A stretch of DNA of 64,000 bases, from contig CP157796.1 in assembly GCA_040112665.1 (NCBI GenBank), positions 2,009,501 to 2,073,500 on the forward strand. Direction: 5' to 3'. The notes under the pieces were generated by a model, which was given only the letters and a program-made list of their open reading frames with translations, made no database searches and was not told where the DNA came from. This stretch comes from Oceanicaulis sp. (lineage in GTDB: Bacteria > Pseudomonadota > Alphaproteobacteria > Caulobacterales > Maricaulaceae). Both the position numbers and the translations under genes were made by a program. This document shows positions 44,915 to 55,928 of this stretch, in pieces. How positions within the stretch are numbered: the first letter of the stretch is position 1; every line of letters begins with the position of its first letter.

Positions 44915-45655
44915 ATGCTCGCGCTGCTTGCGATGACAGCCCTTGGCGCCGCCGCGCCGGCGGACGAAGACTCGATCGAGACTGCGCTGTCGGCGATGGC
45001 CGACGCCTGGACCAGCGGCCGGCTCGCGCAGGCCGGCGACCAGGCGCAGCGAGCGCTTGACCTCATTGGGCAGAGCGATTGCCCGGTCAGGCCGGACGCC
45101 GCCGTCGCCGGCATCATCGCCGGCGTGGCGGCTGCAGGAACGTCGCGAAGCCATGAAATGCATTTCTGGACGGCGTCTCGCGTGGCGGAATTGTCCGGCG
45201 TCGAGCTGCCGCAAGAATATCTCGACCTGATCGAACTCACCAAAGCCGAGCCGGGCCGCGACCCCGCCCTGGACCGGGCCTTCGTGCGTTCGCCCTATTT
45301 CGCGGCGCGGGAAGGTGCGGGAGACTGCAGTCGGCCCTATGTCGGGGTCGATCTGCTGGACCAGGCTCCGCCGGACGCGTTTCCGGTGATCGCTTTTCTT
45401 GAGCGGCGCGATCGATTGGGCCGCGCTCCGCGCCTCAGCTGGAGGCATCTGAGCAACGCCGTCGTCGTGTATGTCTACCCGCCGGCCGCGGCCGATCTCG
45501 TCGACGCCGCGCTGTCTTCGCTCGCCGCCGATGAGCGCGTCGCACTCGGCCCTGTCGCGGTGTTCGATCCGTGTGCCGAAACCGATACGCCGGACGCCTT
45601 CGGTCCTGTCTGCCTGCCGGGCTCCGGCCGGCCCGCCGCCGACGCGCCCGATTGA
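44915..45655 (+). CDS. Secreted protein of unknown function, paired with TonB-TPR protein (copy 1)
   Basis: The 246-residue product has a short signal (LLAMTALGAAAPA), a helical segment, and a distinctive EPGRDPALDRAFVRSPYFAA motif near residue 110. Cysteines are spaced as probable disulfides (for example SDCPV, AGDCSRP, FDPCAE, GPVCLP). The second copy at 46954 shares the EPGRDPxLDxxFxRSxY motif, the GDLxEAG-type lead and FDPCA. I recognise no family. Tight coupling to the preceding TonB-TPR gene suggests a shared job at the envelope. Confidence 0.7.
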   Translation: MLALLAMTALGAAAPADEDSIETALSAMADAWTSGRLAQAGDQAQRALDLIGQSDCPVRPDAAVAGIIAGVAAAGTSRSHEMHFWTASRVAELSGVELPQEYLDLIELTKAEPGRDPALDRAFVRSPYFAAREGAGDCSRPYVGVDLLDQAPPDAFPVIAFLERRDRLGRAPRLSWRHLSNAVVVYVYPPAAADLVDAALSSLAADERVALGPVAVFDPCAETDTPDAFGPVCLPGSGRPAADAPD

Positions 45656-45808
45656 CATGAAACACGCCGGTCCGCGATCCACGCTCTCGCCTGTCGCGCC
45701 TGGCGCTGAAACACCGGTGCGCGTCCAGTGCAATGGCTGGTCGCATTCCGGCGCCGCTCGCCTCCGGATCGGAGGCCCGTCCGCTCGTCGTCTCTGGAGC
45801 TGATCGAC

Positions 45809-46951
45809 ATGAAATCTGTTCTCGCCGCGCTCGTGCTGGGTTTCGGAGCGGCCGGGGCCGCGGCCGGCCAGGACGTTCCGCCTGATGTGATGCAGGCCTA
45901 CCGGGCCCACCAGGCCGCGCTCGAAGCGGGCGACCTCGCGACCGCGCTGCGCGAGGCCGAGAACGCCCTCGCAGCGGCCGAGGCGGCCGGGGTCGATCCG
46001 GGCACGCGGGCGGTGCTCGCGCACAACGCCGCGAACATGCGGTCACAGCAAGGCGATCATGACCGCGCGGCTGCGCATTTCCAGCGCGCCGCAGCGTTGA
46101 CCACCGAAGCCGGCGGCGATGCGGTCGCCATCGACCGGTACAACAGGATCGCAGCGGAATCGCTATTGTTCGCCGGGGAGGCCGACCGTGCCGAAGCCCT
46201 GGCCGACGAAGTGGCGGACCGGCTCGAAGCGCTTCCCGAGAGCCCGGAGCGCAATAACGAGCTCGGACGGGCGCGGGGTCTCCAGGCGCACGCGATGTGG
46301 CGAGACGGCCGGTCTCTGGTCGCCGGGGTGCGCGGCCGCGAGGCGATGCGCGCGCTGCAGCGCAACGGCGTGCCCGATGGGCTCGATCCGGCGTTTTACG
46401 CCTTCTACTCCGGCGTCGAGCGGGCGTTCCGCGGCGATTACCGCGGTGCGGCGGAGTGGTTCGGCGTCTCCGAAGCGCTGTTCCGCCGGGAAAACGCCGA
46501 AGTGGACCTCTACGGCGTCGCGCGCGCCTGGGGCCGCTATGCTCGTGGGCGTCTGGACGATGCGGATCGGCGCATCCTGCTTCAGACCCTGAGCGAGGGC
46601 GGCTGGCTCGACCTCGGCTGCGAGGCGGAGTGCCCGGCCGATGACGAGCCCGGCTTCATGGACGGTCCGGGTGAGCGCGTCGATGCGGCGCCGGTCCGCC
46701 GGGCGTCGCCCCGCTACCCCGGCCGGCTCGAGGCCGCCGCGATCGACGGGGTCGTGCTGGTCCGCTTCGCCATCGGCCAGGACGGCCGGGTGCAGGACCC
46801 CGAAATCGTGTTTTCCGCCCCGCATCCTGACTTCGGCGACGCCAGCCTGCGGGCCATGCGCGACTGGCGGTACACCCCGGCCACCATCGACGGCGAGCCG
46901 GTCGTGCGTGAGGCCGTCTACACCCAGTTCGAATTCATGATGAGCGACTGA
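45809..46951 (+). CDS. Secreted TPR-like protein with TonB C-terminal domain (copy 2)
   Basis: This 380-residue paralogue of 43764-44903 has signal MKSVLAALVLGFGAAGAAAGQ, TPR-like helices (HQAALEAGDLATALREAENALAAAEAAG, NMRSQQGDHDRAAAHFQRAA) and a TonB C-terminal domain RRASPRYPGRLEAAAIDGVVLVRFAIGQDGRVQDPEIVFSAPHPDFGDASLRAMRDWRYTP. As in copy 1 there is no N-terminal TonB anchor. TGGAGC lies before the start. Its stop is two bases before the ATG of the second partner gene. Confidence 0.82.
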   Translation: MKSVLAALVLGFGAAGAAAGQDVPPDVMQAYRAHQAALEAGDLATALREAENALAAAEAAGVDPGTRAVLAHNAANMRSQQGDHDRAAAHFQRAAALTTEAGGDAVAIDRYNRIAAESLLFAGEADRAEALADEVADRLEALPESPERNNELGRARGLQAHAMWRDGRSLVAGVRGREAMRALQRNGVPDGLDPAFYAFYSGVERAFRGDYRGAAEWFGVSEALFRRENAEVDLYGVARAWGRYARGRLDDADRRILLQTLSEGGWLDLGCEAECPADDEPGFMDGPGERVDAAPVRRASPRYPGRLEAAAIDGVVLVRFAIGQDGRVQDPEIVFSAPHPDFGDASLRAMRDWRYTPATIDGEPVVREAVYTQFEFMMSD

Positions 46952-46953
46952 TC

Positions 46954-47619
46954 ATGCTGGCCGCCGCCTTCGTCTCGCTTGCGCTTCAGACCGCGCCGGA
47001 GCCTGAGGCCGCTTATGCAGCCTGGCGGTCGGGCGATCTGACCGAGGCGGGCCGGGCGGCGCTCGACGCCCTGACGGCGCTCGAGGCCGAGGCCTGTTCC
47101 ATCGGGCCGGACGGGGCGCGTCTGGCCTATATGGTCGGCACGGCGGCGGCGTTCGGTCTGATCGAGGATGAGCCTTACAGTTACTGGTTCTGGGCGGCGC
47201 GGCGCATCGACGCTGCGGCGGGCGGGCTGAACCATGCCCGGCTGGAAGCCGCTGAGCGCATGAGCGGGGAGCCGGGCCGGGACCCGTCGCTCGACAGCCG
47301 CTTCGCCCGCTCGCGCTATCTCGCCAGAGGCCTGAAGGCGGATGCGTGCGCGACCTCTTCCGGCGCGCTTGCCGATCCCGCACCCGGCGACGGCCCGGCG
47401 GCCTATCTCGCCGTCCTCGTCGAGCCCGGCCGGGCGGGCGAGGTCAGGCGCGCCGAGACGTTGCTCGCCTACCCTGAACGCGAAGGCGAAGCGCTGGCCG
47501 GGGCGATAAGGGGGGCGTTCCTTCCACTCACCGGCCATGGCGAGCGCTTCATCACGTTCGACCCGTGCGCGGCGTTCTTCGACGAGGTCATGAACCGCGT
47601 CGAGATCTGCCGGGACTGA
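46954..47619 (+). CDS. Secreted protein of unknown function, paired with TonB-TPR protein (copy 2)
   Basis: This 221-residue paralogue of 44915-45655 has AAAFVSLALQTAPEPEAAYAAWRSGDLTEAG at the start, the motif EPGRDPSLDSRFARSRYLA, and the C-terminal ITFDPCAAFFDEVMNRVEIC. Paired cysteines (EACSIG, ADACATS, DPCA, EIC) again suggest disulfides. No catalytic motif recognised. It is close-coupled to copy 2 of the TonB-TPR gene. Confidence 0.7.
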   Translation: MLAAAFVSLALQTAPEPEAAYAAWRSGDLTEAGRAALDALTALEAEACSIGPDGARLAYMVGTAAAFGLIEDEPYSYWFWAARRIDAAAGGLNHARLEAAERMSGEPGRDPSLDSRFARSRYLARGLKADACATSSGALADPAPGDGPAAYLAVLVEPGRAGEVRRAETLLAYPEREGEALAGAIRGAFLPLTGHGERFITFDPCAAFFDEVMNRVEICRD

Positions 47620-47672
47620 CATCACGCCGCAGGCGCTTGGCGTGGCGGGGGTTTCGGCTTAAGTCCGCCGCC

Positions 47673-48566
47673 ATGACGATCTTCGACCCCTCTCTCATCG
47701 CGCGCGCTTACGGGTTTCTGGCCGCCCGGCCCAGGGCGGTGCTCGCCGGCGCCGCGCTCTACGCCGCGCCCTTCACGGTGCAGTCCTGGGCCACGGCCAT
47801 GGCCGCATCCGGGGCGGGCTGGGCGCCGCCTCTGGTGATCGGCTTCGGCCTGCTCGCGTTCGCCGCGTTCGTCTGCGCGATCGCCGGCTGGGGCGCCGCG
47901 CTTCTGGGGGGGGGCGATGCAGGTCCGCGCTTCGGCAAGGACGCGCTGAGGCTTGGCTGGGTCGCGGTGCTGATCCTGATCCTGATCTTCACCGTGCTGG
48001 GCACGGCGCTGCTGGCGGTGGTGTTCATGCTCGCCGCGCTGGCGCTGATCAATGTCGACGCCAGCGTCGAGCCGCCGCAGGGCTTCGTCGACATCTTCGC
48101 GCTCTACGGTCCGGGAGAGACCGCCGTGGCGGTGGTCATCTCGGCGGTCTACGCCCTGTTCAGCGTCTGGTTCTTCTCCCGGCTCGCCCTGGCCTATCCG
48201 GCCACCGTGGCGGCGGGCCGGATCCGGGTGCTAAACGCCTGGCCGCTTTCGGGCCGGGGCCGGGCGGTGGAGATCGTGCTCACCGTTCTGGCTGCGACGC
48301 TGCCCGGCGCGGCGGCGCTCTGGGCGCTGAACGCCGGATTTGCGGCGGCCGCCGGCTTCTATCCCGCCGCCGCTCAGAGCGCGGTGACGGAGCAGGGCGT
48401 TCTGATGATGAACGCGGCGTTTTTCATGATGTCGGCCTTCGTCTACGGGATGTTCAAGATGGCGCTGGTCGGCGCGCCGCTCGCTGCGGCGCTGGTCGCG
48501 CTCTACGTTAAATATTCGAAAGACGACGCGAATTCCGCTTCGGCTCCGCAGACGGGCGGGGATTGA
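47673..48566 (+). CDS. Multi-pass membrane protein, function unknown
   Basis: The 297-residue product starts at MTIFDPSLIARAYGFLAARP and has about six hydrophobic segments, several Ala/Gly-rich (LVIGFGLLAFAAFVCAIAGWGAALLGG, LGWVAVLILILIFTVLGTALLAVVFMLAALALI). A short charged tail ends KYSKDDANSASAPQTGGD. There is no recognised motif. It heads a run of three similar-sized membrane proteins, then CPBP and ExoD on the same strand. Confidence 0.75.
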   Translation: MTIFDPSLIARAYGFLAARPRAVLAGAALYAAPFTVQSWATAMAASGAGWAPPLVIGFGLLAFAAFVCAIAGWGAALLGGGDAGPRFGKDALRLGWVAVLILILIFTVLGTALLAVVFMLAALALINVDASVEPPQGFVDIFALYGPGETAVAVVISAVYALFSVWFFSRLALAYPATVAAGRIRVLNAWPLSGRGRAVEIVLTVLAATLPGAAALWALNAGFAAAAGFYPAAAQSAVTEQGVLMMNAAFFMMSAFVYGMFKMALVGAPLAAALVALYVKYSKDDANSASAPQTGGD

Positions 48567-48617
48567 TCGGCTAGACTGCAGGTTCCGATAATTCCGGGGG
48601 GCGATTACGGGACCGCC

Positions 48618-49637
48618 ATGAGCAAGCCGAACTATCAATTCATCGACGCAACCTTCTGGTTTTTCAAGACCTTCGGTCGCCGGCCGCTGTCGGTATTGTG
48701 GATCGCGTTCTGGCAGGTCCTGCTTTATGCGGGCCTGTCGGCACTGGTCCTGTGGCTACTCTGGCCGTTCTTCGAATACCTGGTCGAACTGTCCATAGCC
48801 GGCGAAGAGCCGGAGCCTTCTGAAATGCTCGCCCGGATGGGCGGCGTGATGGCTGCTTACCTGTTGGCGATGCTAGGTTTTCTGGTTTCAGCCCTGATGA
48901 TCCAGGCGGCCTGGCTGAGGCTGATGACGCGCGATGAACTCGCCGCCGTCATCCCCTTCCGCTTCGGTTCGGACGAGCTGCGCCTTCTCGGCGTGAACGT
49001 GCTTTTCATCGTGTTTAACGTCCTGGCCTGGACGGCGGTGACCGTGGTGTTCATCGTGCTCAACGGCGCCCTGTTCGCCGCTGCCGGAGAGGACGCCGGA
49101 GCAGGCGCAGTGGTGGGCGGTGCGCTGGGCAACACGCTGCTCGTCCTCGTGGTCGTGGTCGCCGCGATCATCCTGATGATCCGCTTCGCCGCCGCGCCTG
49201 CGATGAGCATCCGGGACAACCGCTTCCGCCTGTTTGAGAGCTTCACGGCGACCGGCGGAATCACCGGCGGCATGTTCCTGTCCTATCTCCTCCTGATCGT
49301 GCTGATCTTCGGCGTGTTCCTCCTCGTCTCGGCGGTTCAGCAGGTGGTCGGCCTCCTCATGGCGGCCGACCTCGTCGGTTCGCTTACGGCGCTGGAGAAC
49401 GAGGAGGACCCGGCGGTCGTGTTCTCGATCCTCGCCGAGGCGTTCACCCAGCCGGGCGCGCTGATCGGCTTCGGGGTGATCATCCTGATCCAGGTGATCG
49501 CCCAGGTGCTGGTCGATGCGAGCTGGCACGGCGTGGGCGCTTACGCCGCGGTGCGTCACGCCGGCGATCTCGACGGGACGCAGGAGGCCGTGAGCGCGCC
49601 CGCGGGCTCGGTCGGCGGCGCGCCCTCGGAAGGCTGA
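48618..49637 (+). CDS. Multi-pass membrane protein, function unknown
   Basis: This 339-residue protein starts MSKPNYQFIDATFWFFKTFGRRPLSVLWIAFWQVLLYAGL. About six long hydrophobic helices follow, with a AAWLRLMTRDELAAVIPFRFGSDELRLLGVN loop between helices 2 and 3. A paralogous loop reading EAAWLDLFLNRPVKLLPGWGVYFK occurs in the next gene. The layout (pairs of helices around a W-x-x-L loop) resembles DUF-type glycerophosphodiester phosphodiesterase membrane domains, but identity is uncertain. Two bases separate its stop from the next start. Confidence 0.75.
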   Translation: MSKPNYQFIDATFWFFKTFGRRPLSVLWIAFWQVLLYAGLSALVLWLLWPFFEYLVELSIAGEEPEPSEMLARMGGVMAAYLLAMLGFLVSALMIQAAWLRLMTRDELAAVIPFRFGSDELRLLGVNVLFIVFNVLAWTAVTVVFIVLNGALFAAAGEDAGAGAVVGGALGNTLLVLVVVVAAIILMIRFAAAPAMSIRDNRFRLFESFTATGGITGGMFLSYLLLIVLIFGVFLLVSAVQQVVGLLMAADLVGSLTALENEEDPAVVFSILAEAFTQPGALIGFGVIILIQVIAQVLVDASWHGVGAYAAVRHAGDLDGTQEAVSAPAGSVGGAPSEG

Positions 49638-49639
49638 CC

Positions 49640-50551
49640 ATGACCGATCCGATCCCCGCCCGCGCCCGCTTCAGCGCCGGCGCAGCGCTCGGCTACGCCT
49701 GGGTGATTTTTCGCAGCCGGCCAGCGAGCTTCTTCAGGCTCTGGATGCTGCACGCCCTGCTGTTCGCCGCCTACAATCTCGCGGTTTACGCGGTGATGGG
49801 CACGGCCGGGCTTCAGACCGGCGGATCTGAGGCCGACCAGTTCGCCGCGCTCATGCGGGCGAACGCCTACATCATGCTCGTCTCCCTGGGGGGCGTGATC
49901 GTGACGGTCTGGATCGAGGCCGCCTGGCTCGATCTGTTTCTGAACCGGCCGGTGAAGCTGCTTCCCGGATGGGGCGTGTATTTCAAGCTGCTGGCGGCGT
50001 TCCTGATCGTCTTCGCCGTTTTTCTGGGCGGTTATCTCGGGACGGTGTTCCTCGGGGTGATCGTGATCGCCGTCGCGGCCGGGCTGGGCGGCGCCGGACC
50101 GGCGATCGCGCTGGGCGCAGCCGTTCTCGCAGGCTTCATCGCCTTCCTCGTGCTCGTCCTGATGCGTTTCACCGCCCTGCCGGCGCTGGCGGCCGGACGC
50201 GACGAGGTGGCGCCGGGCCGCGCCTGGTCGCTGACGAGGGGCCGGATGGGAGCGCTTTTCCTGGCCTGGCTCGCCTACGGCGTCATCTACCTGATCGGTT
50301 TCGCGGTCATGTCGATCCTGCTGCTCGCGCTGCCGGTCAGCCCGCTCGAGGCGCTGGGCGCCGCCCTGGAGAGCCCTGCGGACCCGATGGCCCAGTACGA
50401 GATCTACGCCCGGCTCCTCACCCAGCCCGGCGCCGCCGTGGCGACCTTTTTCGGCCTGCTCGTCATGAATCTGGTCTTCGTGCCGATCATGGCGATCGCG
50501 CGGGGGATCGGCGTACGGCTCGCGCTCGAGGATGCGGAGGCGCAGGCGTGA
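49640..50551 (+). CDS. Multi-pass membrane protein, function unknown (paralogue of previous)
   Basis: The 303-residue product starts MTDPIPARARFSAGAALGYAWVIFRSRPASFFRLWMLHALLFAAY. The N-terminal amphipathic lead, the AAWLDLF loop and a MRFTALPALAAGRDEVAPGRAWSLTRGRMGALFLAW segment parallel the neighbouring protein (RFAAAPAMSIRDNRFRLFESFTATGG). About six helices. The stop overlaps the GTG start of the CPBP gene (GTGA), so the two are probably translated together. Confidence 0.75.
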   Translation: MTDPIPARARFSAGAALGYAWVIFRSRPASFFRLWMLHALLFAAYNLAVYAVMGTAGLQTGGSEADQFAALMRANAYIMLVSLGGVIVTVWIEAAWLDLFLNRPVKLLPGWGVYFKLLAAFLIVFAVFLGGYLGTVFLGVIVIAVAAGLGGAGPAIALGAAVLAGFIAFLVLVLMRFTALPALAAGRDEVAPGRAWSLTRGRMGALFLAWLAYGVIYLIGFAVMSILLLALPVSPLEALGAALESPADPMAQYEIYARLLTQPGAAVATFFGLLVMNLVFVPIMAIARGIGVRLALEDAEAQA

Positions 50552-51510
50552 GATCGGTGCTCTACGCGCCCTGGCGGGAGGGCTCGCGCGCCACGCCCGG
50601 ATGGGCGGCGCTCGGCCTCACGCTTCTCGGGTTCGCGCTGTCGAACATCCCCGTCATCGCCGGTGCGGCGGTCTACGTGGCCGCGCAGATCGCCGGCGGC
50701 GCCAGCCCCGACGCGGCGCAGGCCGCGATGACGGAAAACACGCTGACGGTCCTTTTGCCGCTGATCGCGGTCCAGTTCGCGGTCTGGGGCGGGCTGACCC
50801 TTCTGTGGGTGAAGCTTTACGAGCGCCGCAGCCTCGCCTCGATCGGGCTTTCCCTGCGCGGCGCGCTGGGCGGTTACGCCTCGGGCCTTGTGTGGGGCGT
50901 GGGGCTGGTGATGGTGGTCGGCGCGGCCGCCGCGACGCTGTCCGCGCTCACCGGCGGCGCGTTGCTCGAAGAGGGCGGCGCCGGGACCCTCGCCGCGCCG
51001 GCGGGCGCGGCCGTGCTCGCCGTGCTGGCGGGGTGCAGCGTGTTTCTGATCCAGGGCGCGATGGAGGAGGTGATCTTCCGCGGCTGGCTGATGAGCACGC
51101 TGGCCGCGCGCTGGGGCCTCAGGGCGGCCGTCGTCGTCTCGAGCGTCTTCTTCATGATCTTCCACGCCCATGTCTTCGTCTCGGGGCTGTGGTTCGGGCT
51201 CGCCGCACTGACAGGGCTCGGGCTCACCGGGCTCGTCTTCGCGCTTTTGTGCGTGTTCACCCGCTCGCTGTGGGAGGCGCTCGCCGCCCACGGCGCGTTC
51301 AACTTCGCCGCGGTCGCCGCGCCGACGCTGGGCATGCTCGCCTCAGATCCGACTCTCACCGCGAAGGCCGCCTTCGCCGAGGTGTTCGGCCGCGCCACTG
51401 GCATGGCCGGCGTTCAGGCGGGAGCCGAAACATGGGGGCAGGCGTTGGCTGCAGGTGCGGTCTGTGCGGTGCTCGCCGCCATGATCGCCCGGCGCGCGAA
51501 GCGCGCCTGA
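50548..51510 (+). CDS. CPBP-family intramembrane metalloprotease (Rce1/Abi-like)
   Basis: The 320-residue product starts at GTG (MRSVLYAPWREG), overlapping the previous stop. Eight or so helices contain the CPBP motifs: MEEVIFRGWLM (EExxxR), SSVFFMIFHAHVF (FxxxH) and AAHGAFNF (HxxxN), the probable metal-binding set. Relatives process prenylated proteins or act in bacteriocin immunity. The substrate is unknown here. Its location after two unknown membrane proteins suggests a common envelope function. Confidence 0.88.
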   Translation: MRSVLYAPWREGSRATPGWAALGLTLLGFALSNIPVIAGAAVYVAAQIAGGASPDAAQAAMTENTLTVLLPLIAVQFAVWGGLTLLWVKLYERRSLASIGLSLRGALGGYASGLVWGVGLVMVVGAAAATLSALTGGALLEEGGAGTLAAPAGAAVLAVLAGCSVFLIQGAMEEVIFRGWLMSTLAARWGLRAAVVVSSVFFMIFHAHVFVSGLWFGLAALTGLGLTGLVFALLCVFTRSLWEALAAHGAFNFAAVAAPTLGMLASDPTLTAKAAFAEVFGRATGMAGVQAGAETWGQALAAGAVCAVLAAMIARRAKRA

Positions 51511-51536
51511 TCTGAAGCGGCAGGCGAGGTGACGCC

Positions 51537-52241
51537 ATGGGCGCGACCGCGAGCGGTGCGGACGGCCGGGACGAGGGGCGCGAAGACGAACAATCGGTCG
51601 GCGACCCCGAGGAGGCCCGGCAGGCCGAACAGGCCGAACGCGAGTCCGAGCATGACGAGAACACGCTCGAAGGCCTGATGCAGTCTCTGTGCGAAGAGGC
51701 GGGAGAGGGCGGCGAGATCTGCGTGGACGACATCCTCGACCGGCTGGCGCACCGCTCCTACGGCCCGATCATCCTGATCCCCTCGCTGATCGCTATTTTC
51801 CCGGTGATCGGCGCGCTGCCGCTGGTCAGCTACACCATGGCGCTGCTGATCTTCCTGATCGCGATCCAGGCGGCGGTCTCCAAGCAGAAGCTGTGGCTGC
51901 CCGGACCGCTCAGGAAAGCGCATTTCAAGCGCGACCAGTTCAGAAAGGGCCTGGACAAGGCCCGCCCGGTCCTGCGTTTCGTGGACGGGTTCATCGCGCG
52001 GCGGCTCACCTTCGCCTTCAAGAAACCCTGGCCGATGGTGGTGATCTGGCTGTGCGCGGCGCTGGGCGCGCTGATGCTCGTCTACGCCTCGGTTCCCGGC
52101 GGGGTGATGGTGCCCGGCGTGGCGCTGGTGCTTTTGAGCCTGGGGCTCACCACCCATGACGGCCTCGTCGTCGCGCTCGGCGCCGCAGCCGGTCTCGCCG
52201 CGATCATCGGCAGCGGCTGGCTCGTAATGATGATGCTTTAG
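51537..52241 (+). CDS. ExoD-family membrane protein
   Basis: The 234-residue product has an acidic, low-complexity N-terminus (GADGRDEGREDEQSVGDPEEA) followed by the ExoD domain: LCEEAGEGGEICVDDILDRLAHRSYGPIILIPSLIAIFPVIGALP, WLPGPLRKAHFKRDQFRKGLDKARPVLRFVDGFIARRL, and C-terminal helices. ExoD affects exopolysaccharide synthesis and alkaline tolerance in rhizobia; its mechanism is not known. The start may be further downstream. It converges on uvrA. Confidence 0.88.
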   Translation: MGATASGADGRDEGREDEQSVGDPEEARQAEQAERESEHDENTLEGLMQSLCEEAGEGGEICVDDILDRLAHRSYGPIILIPSLIAIFPVIGALPLVSYTMALLIFLIAIQAAVSKQKLWLPGPLRKAHFKRDQFRKGLDKARPVLRFVDGFIARRLTFAFKKPWPMVVIWLCAALGALMLVYASVPGGVMVPGVALVLLSLGLTTHDGLVVALGAAAGLAAIIGSGWLVMMML

Positions 52242-52245
52242 GCGC

Positions 52246-55128
<2,883 letters not shown>

Positions 55129-55266
55129 GAAGAAATCCGTATCTGAAGGTATCGGGTCTTAACTAGTCGCGCGCGGGTTCGTTCGCCACCACGAAGCTGT
55201 GGAGCACCGCCGCGGCCCCGTTGCCAGCGGGGGCGGGCTGGTGTTCGTTAACGAGCGACTCGCGCG

Positions 55267-55297
55267 CGTTGACGCGCGGAACAGAATGTGAACAAAT
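55267..55297 (+). promoter_or_regulatory. SOS (LexA) box within the ssb promoter, shared with uvrA
   Basis: GAAC-AGAATGT-GAAC (55277-55291) is a perfect alphaproteobacterial LexA box (GTTC-N7-GTTC on the other strand). It lies between a candidate -35 TTGACG (55267-55272) and an A/T-rich -10 around AACAAATAT (55289-55297), so bound LexA would block ssb transcription. The divergent uvrA start is 149 bp away, so the box probably governs both. Confidence 0.85.
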
Positions 55298-55344
55298 ATC
55301 GCGGACGCGACAAGCGCCGAATGAACGGCGAGGGAGTGACGGAC

Positions 55345-55842
55345 ATGGCGGGCAGTCTCAACAAGGTGATGCTGATCGGAAATCTGGGCGCGGACCCCGA
55401 AGTGCGCCGGCTCAATTCTGGCGACCCGGTCGTCAATCTGCGCATCGCGACCTCGGAGACCTGGCGCGACAAGTCCACCGGCGAGCGCCGCGAGAAGACC
55501 GAGTGGCACAATGTCTCCATCTTCAACGAGAACCTCGCCAAGGTCGCGGAGAACTATCTGAAGAAGGGCTCGAAGGTCTTCATCGAGGGCCAGCTTCAGA
55601 CCCGCAAATGGCAGGATCGCGACGGCAATGACCGTTACACCACCGAGATCGTCCTGCAGAAATACCGCGGCGAGCTGACCATGCTCGACGGTAAGAACGA
55701 CGGCGGCGGTGGCGGCCGGTCCTACGACGACGACCGCGGCGGCTCGTCCTATGGCGGCGGAGGCTCCGGCGGCGGCCGCTCGAACGATCGCCCGCGCGAG
55801 GACTTTTCGTCCGATACGCTGGACGACGACATCCCGTTCTGA
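55345..55842 (+). CDS. ssb: Single-stranded DNA-binding protein
   Basis: This 165-residue protein has an N-terminal OB-fold ([75 protein letters not shown]), a Gly/Ser/Arg-rich disordered linker, and the acidic interaction tip DDDIPF at the C-terminus. The start at 55345 is chosen by the family N-terminus; an upstream in-frame ATG at 55288 lies in the LexA box. It is under probable SOS control with uvrA. Confidence 0.97.
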   Translation: MAGSLNKVMLIGNLGADPEVRRLNSGDPVVNLRIATSETWRDKSTGERREKTEWHNVSIFNENLAKVAENYLKKGSKVFIEGQLQTRKWQDRDGNDRYTTEIVLQKYRGELTMLDGKNDGGGGGRSYDDDRGGSSYGGGGSGGGRSNDRPREDFSSDTLDDDIPF

Positions 55843-55856
55843 GACCAGGGCGAGAG

Positions 55857-55893
55857 AACGAAGGACGGCGCCCTCGCGGCGCCGTTCTTCGTT
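55857..55893 (+). terminator. Intrinsic terminator of ssb
   Basis: A long hairpin has core GGCGCC-CTCGC-GGCGCC, extended by AACGAAG on the left and CTTCGTT on the right, 15 bp after the ssb stop and ending in TTCGTTT. Confidence 0.7.
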
Positions 55894-55928
55894 TGGACAA
55901 ACCGGCGCGAGGACCGAAGGAGCGTTCG

